This document shows positions 58,390-64,000 of a stretch of DNA of 64,000 nt, piece by piece. The stretch is from the NCBI RefSeq assembly GCF_019393635.1, contig NC_057866.1:123007897-123071896 (forward strand). Reading direction: 5' to 3'. The DNA comes from Dromiciops gliroides (lineage: Eukaryota; Chordata; Mammalia; Microbiotheria; Microbiotheriidae). The notes under the pieces were generated by a model, which saw only the letters and a list, made by a program, of their open reading frames with translations, did no database searches and was not told the DNA's origin. A program made the position numbers and the translations under genes. Positions within the stretch are counted from its first letter, which is position 1, and each line of letters opens with the position of its first letter.

Positions 58390-58749
58390 CTCCCTTTCGC
58401 GCTGGCGTCCTTGACAGCCGAGCAAAGCAAACGTCAAAGTTTGTTTAATAATCGCCTGGGTATAAATATGCACCAGTGCTCTGAGTAGCGCCAGGAGGGG
58501 CACCCTAAGGGGCCGCGGATGCAGGCTCCTGAGGGCAGAGGAACACCTCCCCTCCCCTCCCCTCTTCCCCTTCCCTGCCCTTTCGCATCCCGAGGCTGCA
58601 GGTGCTGAAGACCTGGGGGCATAAAGAATGGAAACACCTTCTGGGTTCTAAGGCCCCCTCCCCCCCATTTAGGGAGAAAACCTCTTTCTTGCCCTCTGCC
58701 TTCCCAAAATTGACATCACCATACATCTGCAAAAACCAAGGGAGCAGCC
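58390..58749 (+). promoter_or_regulatory. SPATA18: Putative SPATA18 core promoter and 5' UTR
   Basis: A TATA-like TATAAATA at 58461-58468 is preceded by a forkhead-type motif TTTGTTTA (58440-58447). A start about 25-30 bases after the TATA would give a 5' UTR near 255 nt to the ATG at 58750. Supported by motif spacing only. Confidence 0.4.
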
Positions 58750-58836
58750 ATGGCGGACAGCCTAAGAAGATTAGTTAACAACGAATGCTGTCGGACGTTG
58801 CAGGAGAAATTGGAGACCTGGTACAAGGATTACTAT
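58750..58836 (+). CDS. SPATA18: SPATA18 (MIEAP) coding exon 1 (partial gene)
   Basis: The ATG at 58750 in a strong context (GCAGCCATGG) opens 29 codons, MADSLRRLVNNECCRTLQEK then LETWYKDYY, ending at a TAT|GTGAGT donor. Human SPATA18 starts MAENLKRLVSNETLRTLQEK, and its first 29 residues align without gaps. SPATA18, also called MIEAP (mitochondria-eating protein), is a p53-inducible protein tied to mitochondrial quality control and strongly expressed in testis and ciliated epithelia. Only the start of the N-terminal domain is here; the coiled coil and the rest lie beyond 64000. The plus-strand position beyond SGCB matches human synteny. Confidence 0.93.
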
Positions 58837-58883
58837 GTGAGTCGCTTGGGTCCAAGCCCCCGGCAGGAATCAATCACAGGGCT

Positions 58884-58904
58884 CACTTATCACTTATCAC
58901 TTAT
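58884..58904. repeat. Three tandem CACTTAT units (triple GATA motif)
   Basis: CACTTAT is repeated three times, just after SPATA18 exon 1. On the minus strand this gives GATAA cores every 7 bp. Confidence 0.7.
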
Positions 58905-58984
58905 CCGCAGAGATTCCCCGGGCGGGAGGCATCTGACTTAGAGGAAATACACACTCCCTCCCTTCCCTTTAAGGAAGCAAACGT

Positions 58985-59345
58985 GCTGGGACTCAGTGCT
59001 GGAAGGGACCTTCTATTCTAGGGATCATCTACTCCAACTCCTTCCTTTTATAGACGAGGAAAAGAGCCCAGAGAGGTAGGGTGACTTCACTCACCTAAGG
59101 TCACACAGAAAATGACCTTATCACAGTGACTTGCCCAAGGTAACACAGAAAAAGCAGGATAACTCAATACTTTGGAGTCAGAGGACTTTGGCTCAATTTC
59201 CGCTTCTGACGCTTACTACCTGTGTGACTTTGGGCAAGTAGTGTAATGATTCACGTTCTGGGCCTCAGTTTCCTCGACTGTAAAATGAGAGGGTTGGACT
59301 AGAAGATCTGTAAGGTGCTTTCCAGTTCAAGAGCTGTGATTCTAT
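58985..59345 (+). mobile_element. Two ancient SINEs (MIR-like, then MIR3-like)
   Basis: CTGGAAGGGACCTTCTATTC to TAGGGTGACTTCACTCACC, then TTTGGAGTCAGAGGACTTTG to CTAGAAGATCTGTAAGGTGC. Confidence 0.6.
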
Positions 59346-59711
59346 CAGAGCAGAGACTCAAACCCAGGTCGGTCTTCTGACGTCACGCCCACTGCCTTTT
59401 CCACTCCTTGAGCTGTAATTATTACAGGTTGCATTAGTAGACTCCTGAGGATCCCTTCCTTTTCTAAAATTCTGCGATTCGCTTTGGGCAAGAGTCTGTA
59501 AATAGATCAGGACACTTCTACCCTCGCAGGAGACCCGTAACATGAGAAAGAGAAGATTCTCTCTACTTTTGCTCCTTATTTTCAGGCCTTCGGGCAATGC
59601 CGGGTGCTGCAGTCCCGGCAAAGCCCAGAACAAGAGGATTCTTTCAGTGTAAATAGCTGAGAAAAACCTGACTTCCGTAATTTCCTGGGAAAGCGGTAAC
59701 CAGGGACGCTG

Positions 59712-59725
59712 GTTGCCATAGCAAC
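59712..59725. promoter_or_regulatory. RFX X-box motif in SPATA18 intron 1
   Basis: GTTGCCATAGCAAC is a full palindromic X-box (GTTGC-N4-GCAAC), the binding site of RFX factors that drive cilia genes. It lies 0.96 kb after the SPATA18 ATG. The motif is seen; function is inferred from the gene's ciliated-cell and testis expression. Confidence 0.6.
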
Positions 59726-60039
59726 CGGAATGGAAGGCAATTGACTTGTCTGGTCTAGCCTATAATAGGCTGCGACCGAAGTCTTCCTTGAATCTCATTC
59801 GTCACAATCTAATCTAAAAGTTAAATATTACTAAAACGCAGCTATGTTCAGCCTTTTTCTATAAACACACAACAGGATTTTAAAAAAATTCCACCATTCT
59901 CCTAGAGGCTGTGGGTAGCCTCAAAATTGATTATTCTTTTTAAATTCATCAGACCGTCAAATTTTCTCCCCACTCACAGAACCAGGAAGGAACTACCTAA
60001 CGAGGTTACTGTAGTTTTCATTTCCATATTAGTCCACAA

Positions 60040-60250
60040 AGGAATGGAATACATTTATATATGGCCCACTTTGTGCCAGGCACTTCATAAATATTATCTC
60101 ATTTGATTTTTATAACTCTGAGAAGTAGGTGCTGTTATTATTCCGATTTTACAAGGGAGGAAGCAGAGGCAAACAGAGTTTAAATGACGTGCACAGCTCA
60201 GGTCTTCCCGGCTCCAGGCACAACTCTCAATCTGCTGAGCTAGCCAGTTG
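60040..60250 (+). mobile_element. MIR
   Basis: GTGCCAGGCACTTCATAAAT, ATTATCTCATTTGATTTTTA and GAAGCAGAGGCAAACAGAG. Confidence 0.7.
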
Positions 60251-60373
60251 CCTCTGTCCACAATGAAAAGCCTGTAATGAATTGAGGATGATTGTATGTA
60301 ATTTGTAATAAGAAAATACAGGTTTTCAAATCATTAGCCAGCTCATTTCCACGATGGAATTAGAGTGTATCTT

Positions 60374-60616
60374 ATGTTGTTGTTTAGGCAAGTTCCCCTC
60401 TCTGTGATCCCATTTGGGGTTTTCTTGGCAAAAATATTGGAGTGGTTTGCTATTTCCTTCTCCATCTCATTTTCCAGATGAGGAAACTGAGACAGACAGG
60501 GTGAAGTGACTTGCCCAGGATCACATAGCTAGTAAGTGTCTGAGACCAGATTTGAACTCACCGAGATAAGTCTTCCAGATTCCAGGCCCTCCACTCTATC
60601 CACTGTCACCTAGCAT
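60374..60616 (-). mobile_element. Long-form CORE-SINE (Mar1-like)
   Basis: Same layout as 8664-8909 in reverse: CCCATTTGGGGTTTTCTTGG, then TTTGCTATTTCCTTCTCCA, then the CORE body. Confidence 0.75.
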
Positions 60617-61144
60617 TCCTGTCCAGGCCTTATATATTCACATGAACATTTACCCATTTATTAAAGTAGGGTTACCCGAGCAGTAGATTGGAATTGATTT
60701 TAAAATTTGAAGTCTAGTAGACAAGCTATTGCTATGCAGCTTCTTCAATCCTAATCTTCCCCAATCTTTGTTATTTAATGGAATTCTCTGCAGGAAAAAT
60801 ATCTCTGCGTGAAGCTATTTCTTCATTCCCAGACTGTTCTGATCTGATTAGGGGCTCTATAACTTTTCCCCCTACTCCTCTCTTTCTTTCTACTTATCGT
60901 TGAGCATCCTTCCCTTCTCTCCCTTTCACTTTGTCAGCCACCCTCACCACCCCCACCCCAAGTCTGAGAAAAATGAAAAGTAGCTCTTCATTTGACAAAT
61001 ACTGCATCCCTTCTGTGTTTTTATGCTGAAGAATATATAAAAAATAAGACAGTCTTTGTCCTTCAAGGTGTTAAAAAATCTAATGTGGGGGAAATAAAAT
61101 TCAAATCCCCATCATACACAATAGAATATATCAGTGTAAAAGGA

Positions 61145-61400
61145 GAGATACTAGTGGCCTAGTAGACAAACGGGTCATCTGGAGTCAGGAAGATCTATGT
61201 CCAAACCCAGCTTTAGGCACTTCCTCCATGTGTAACCTTGAACAAGTCACTTAAACTGTCTGCCTTAGTTTCCTCAACTATGTAAAACAGGAGATGGGGG
61301 GTGGGGCTAATAATGGAACGTACTTCCCAGTATTGTTGTGAGGATAAAATGAGATAATATTGTAAAGGCATTTAGAACAATTATAGTAAGCACTTAATCG
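61145..61400 (+). mobile_element. Ancient MIR3-like SINE
   Basis: GGTCATCTGGAGTCAGGAAG, GAACAAGTCACTTAAACTGT and GTGAGGATAAAATGAGATAA. Confidence 0.7.
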
Positions 61401-61564
61401 ATTTCTTTCCTTCCTTGCTATGAGGGTGATGATAATTCCAAGGAAGAAAAACCTCAATTCTGGGGAAATCAGGAAAGGATAATGAAAGAATCAGAAGGAT
61501 AGATAGGATTTCAATAGAGATGAGGGTCAAGAACATTTCACAATAAGGAATGATGTGAGATACC

Positions 61565-61700
61565 TGTTTTGTTGCCTGCTGAGAAAAGTTCAAACTCCTT
61601 AGCTTGGCATTCAAAGCCCACCATAAATTAGCTTCAATCTATGTTTTGTGGCCTACTTCCAACTTCCTCTTGCCCATACTTTACACCTGAAATTGGTTTG
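61565..61700 (+). mobile_element. L2 3' fragment
   Basis: CAAACTCCTTAGCTTGGCAT and CAAAGCCCACCATAAATTAG. Confidence 0.65.
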
Positions 61701-61722
61701 TTTACAAATACTTTCCAATATT

Positions 61723-62384
61723 AAAGGGGAGAAGGACCCACATGTACAAAGATATTTATAGCTGCTCTTTATGTTGTGGCAAGGAATTGGAAGTTGAGGG
61801 GATGCCCATAAATTGGGGAATGGCTACAGAAGTTGTGGTATATGAATGTAATGGGATACTATTGTGCTATAAGAAACTATGAACAGGAGTAGTTCAGTGA
61901 AACCTGGAGGGTCTTTCGTGGGCTGATGATGAGTGAGATTGAGCAGAACCAGAATAACATTGTACACAGTATCATCAACATTTTATGTTGATCTACTGTG
62001 ATGGACTAGATTCTTCTCACCAATGCAATGGTACAGAAGGGTTCCAGGGAACTCATGATGGAGGAGGATCTCCAAATCCAGGGGAAAAAAAGAACTGTGG
62101 AGTGATGAATGAACCATACTATTTCTTTTGTTTTTGGTGCTGTTGTATTTCTATTTTGAGGTTTTTCCTCATTGCTCTAATTTTTCTTATAACATGACTA
62201 ATGCAGAAATATGTTTAATGTTATATATATATATGACCTGTATCAGATTACCTGCTGTCTAGGGGAGGGGGGAAGGAGGGGAGGGAGGGAGAAAAACCTG
62301 AAATTGGAAAACTTGTATAAACAAAAGTTGAGAACTATCTTTACATGTAACGGGAAAAAATAAATAAAATTCTTTATTAAAAAA
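61723..62384 (+). mobile_element. 5'-truncated L1 3' end with perfect target duplication
   Basis: L1 3' sequence (GGACCCACATGTACAAAGAT, AATTGGGGAATGGCTAC, GAGCAGAACCAGAATAACAT, a G-rich run, TTTACATGTAACGGG) ends in an A-rich tail. ACAAATACTTTCCAATATT (19 bp) occurs at 61704-61722 and 62385-62403. Confidence 0.93.
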
Positions 62385-62639
62385 ACAAATACTTTCCAAT
62401 ATTTCTGTTGTTGTTTGACACCATATATATAACATATATACAAATATATGATGATTAGATATAGTTGAAATAGGACTGATACTTAAGATATGATCATCCT
62501 TCAAATAGTCCCTTCTTCCAACCTTTGTTTTTGTGTCATCTGAGCTCTTTGAAGTTATTTTGATTTGTCATGCTCTGTCATCTCTTATGGTCAGTCATGA
62601 ATGTCTATTTATTTATTTTTTGAAATGTCTCTCATATTC

Positions 62640-62898
62640 TTTCTTTTCAATTAGCTTGTTTAGCGGCTATACCAGCTCAGGCCATCATTATATTCTAAGA
62701 ATTATGGCTGCAGCCACCTCCTGGCTGGTCTCAGTTGCTCCTGAGGGATTTCCTTCTCCACCCCTCCCTTCAGACTATATACCAGCTTTCAACACATCAA
62801 TTTTTCTGCTCAGAAACCTTTAATGGTGCTCTATGTTTTGCTGCTTCAAGTTCTCTGCCTGGCTTTCAAGTCCATTCATACTTTGGCCTTACACCACA

Positions 62899-62905
<7 letters not shown>
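62640..62905 (+). mobile_element. L2 3' fragment
   Basis: CTCTGCCTGGCTTTCAAGTC and CATACTTTGGCCTTACACC. Confidence 0.55.

Positions 62906-62908
<3 letters not shown>

Positions 62909-62969
<61 letters not shown>
62909..62969 (+). repeat. CA microsatellite, about 30 units
   Basis: Uninterrupted CA run after a short CT run; likely polymorphic. Confidence 0.95.
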
Positions 62970-62971
<2 letters not shown>

Positions 62972-63138
62972 GGAATCTTTTATTTTACCTTCTCAGGGTG
63001 TCTCCTCCTCTCCTCTCTTCTTGCATGACTTTTTTAAAAAATCTAATAATCATATATGATAAGTACCTACTTTGTACAAAAACACCCATGCTAGGTGCTG
63101 CTGTGTGGTTACAAAAACAAAATGAAAAAATAGTCTAG

Positions 63139-63278
63139 GGGGCAGCTAGGTGGAGCAGTGGATAAAACACCAGTCCTAGATTCAGGAGTACCTGAGTTAA
63201 AATCCGGCCTCAGATACTTGACACTTACTAGCTGTGTGACCCTGGGCAAGTCACTTAACCCCCATTGCCCCCCCCCCC
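63139..63278 (+). mobile_element. WSINE1-type SINE, subfamily A
   Basis: AAATAGTCTAG at 63128-63138 and 63279-63289. Its 3' end is a C run instead of the usual A-rich tail. Confidence 0.9.
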
Positions 63279-63571
63279 AAATAGTCTAGAACTTCACATT
63301 CTGGACACAACCTTTTAGATGAAAAAATACTGTATAATCCGAGGAAGGCGAGAAAAGCTTCCCATAAAAGGGACTGAGTCTTAAAAGGACTGGGGATTCT
63401 AAGAGGTAGGGGTGAGGGGAGGGTACATTTCTATTCCAGTCATGTGGGACATTACCTTTGCAAAGATAGGACATTTAATGTTAAATTCAGGGAACAGCAA
63501 GTGAGATAATTTGGCTAGAAGCTGAGAGTGGGCAAATGGGAATACTTGGAACTTGACTCCAAAGGACTTTT

Positions 63572-63721
63572 TTTTTTTTTTTTTTTGGTGAGGGAATTGG
63601 AGTTAAGTGACTTGCCCAGGGTCAGACAGCTAGTAAGTGTTAAGTGTCTGAGGCCGGATTTGAACTCAGGTCCTCCTGACTCCAGGGCCGGTGTTTTATC
63701 CACTGTGCCACCTAGCTGCCC
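63572..63721 (-). mobile_element. WSINE1-type SINE, subfamily B
   Basis: Perfect 15-bp duplication CTCCAAAGGACTTTT at 63557-63571 and 63722-63736. Confidence 0.93.
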
Positions 63722-63927
63722 CTCCAAAGGACTTTTAATGCCAAACTGACTTGCCTTGTTTCTTCACTGTCCACCCTCACATTCTGACTTTCATGCCTTT
63801 GCTAATATTATTATTCTTGTCTGGTACAACATTTTTTCTCTCTTCACCTTATTATTTCCCTAATTTATTTGGCATTAGAGACCCTGATCAAGCTCCATGA
63901 AGCCTTCCCTTAATTAAATAACTCCTT

Positions 63928-64000
63928 TTTTTTTTTTTGGTGGGGCAATGAGGGTTAAGTGACTTGCCCAGGGTCACATAGCTAGTAAGTGTTGTGTCTG
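63928..64000 (-). mobile_element. WSINE1-type SINE, cut by window end
   Basis: T-rich tail then GGGGCAATGAGGGTTAAGTG and CACATAGCTAGTAAGTG; the head lies beyond 64000. Confidence 0.88.

Larger units (their letters stand above)
58837..64000 (+). other. SPATA18: SPATA18 intron 1 (to window edge)
   Basis: No second exon was recognised. It contains three tandem CACTTAT units, old SINEs, an RFX X-box, L2 pieces, an L1 3' end with perfect target duplication, a CA microsatellite and three WSINE1-type SINEs. The stretches 59730-60030, 60630-61140, 62405-62630 and 62970-63130 hold nothing I can name. Confidence 0.8.

Noticed and set aside
58096-58488. 130-codon plus-strand frame upstream of SPATA18
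   Set aside because: Ser-, Glu- and Gly-rich runs from simple sequence, not similar to SPATA18, and it ends before the true start in another frame.
62735-63138. Three frames rich in His-Thr
   Set aside because: They translate the CA microsatellite.
1-64000. Search for a novel multi-gene or defence-like system
   Set aside because: Apart from three known vertebrate genes, everything recognised is intron, regulatory sequence or interspersed repeats.

Overview
The window looks like nuclear DNA of a marsupial, most likely an Australidelphian one such as a dasyurid. It carries about thirty copies of a roughly 140-bp tRNA-headed CORE-SINE that matches the Australian marsupial WSINE1 type as I remember it. 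There are also many L2, MIR-like, CR1/L3-like and marsupial-type L1 3' ends. The SINE tail I would expect in the South American opossum Monodelphis is absent. No tRNA, rRNA, CRISPR or bacterial features were seen.

Three host genes are present in the order LRRC66 (-), SGCB (-), SPATA18 (+), which is the order I know from human 4q12. LRRC66 is partial. Its first coding exon lies at 18842-19337 and its second at 3673-3842, separated by a 15-kb repeat-rich intron. The long remainder lies beyond base 1. SGCB (beta-sarcoglycan) is complete: six coding exons between 52460 and 31596 join in phase into 320 codons with canonical splice sites. A CpG island covers exon 1, and about 2.9 kb of mostly unique AT-rich sequence after the stop is the probable 3' UTR. 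SPATA18 (MIEAP) enters on the right with coding exon 1 at 58750-58836, and its first intron runs to the window end. SGCB and SPATA18 are head to head, with start codons 6.3 kb apart.

The SGCB start codon sits in an exact match to the TISU initiation element, which implies a very short 5' UTR. Intron 1 of SPATA18 holds a palindromic RFX X-box, fitting the gene's known expression in ciliated cells and testis.

The rest is introns and intergenic DNA built from interspersed repeats. Many have clear target-site duplications, so insertion order can be read. Of note are a SINE-3'UTR chimeric retrocopy with its own polyadenylation signal, a HAL1-like element (L1 ORF1 without ORF2), mariner-, pogo- and hAT-type short DNA elements, an inverted L2 pair in SGCB intron 1, and a 54-nt near-perfect palindrome. 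I found no evidence of a previously undescribed multi-gene system. The novelty here is in regulatory motifs and repeat architecture.
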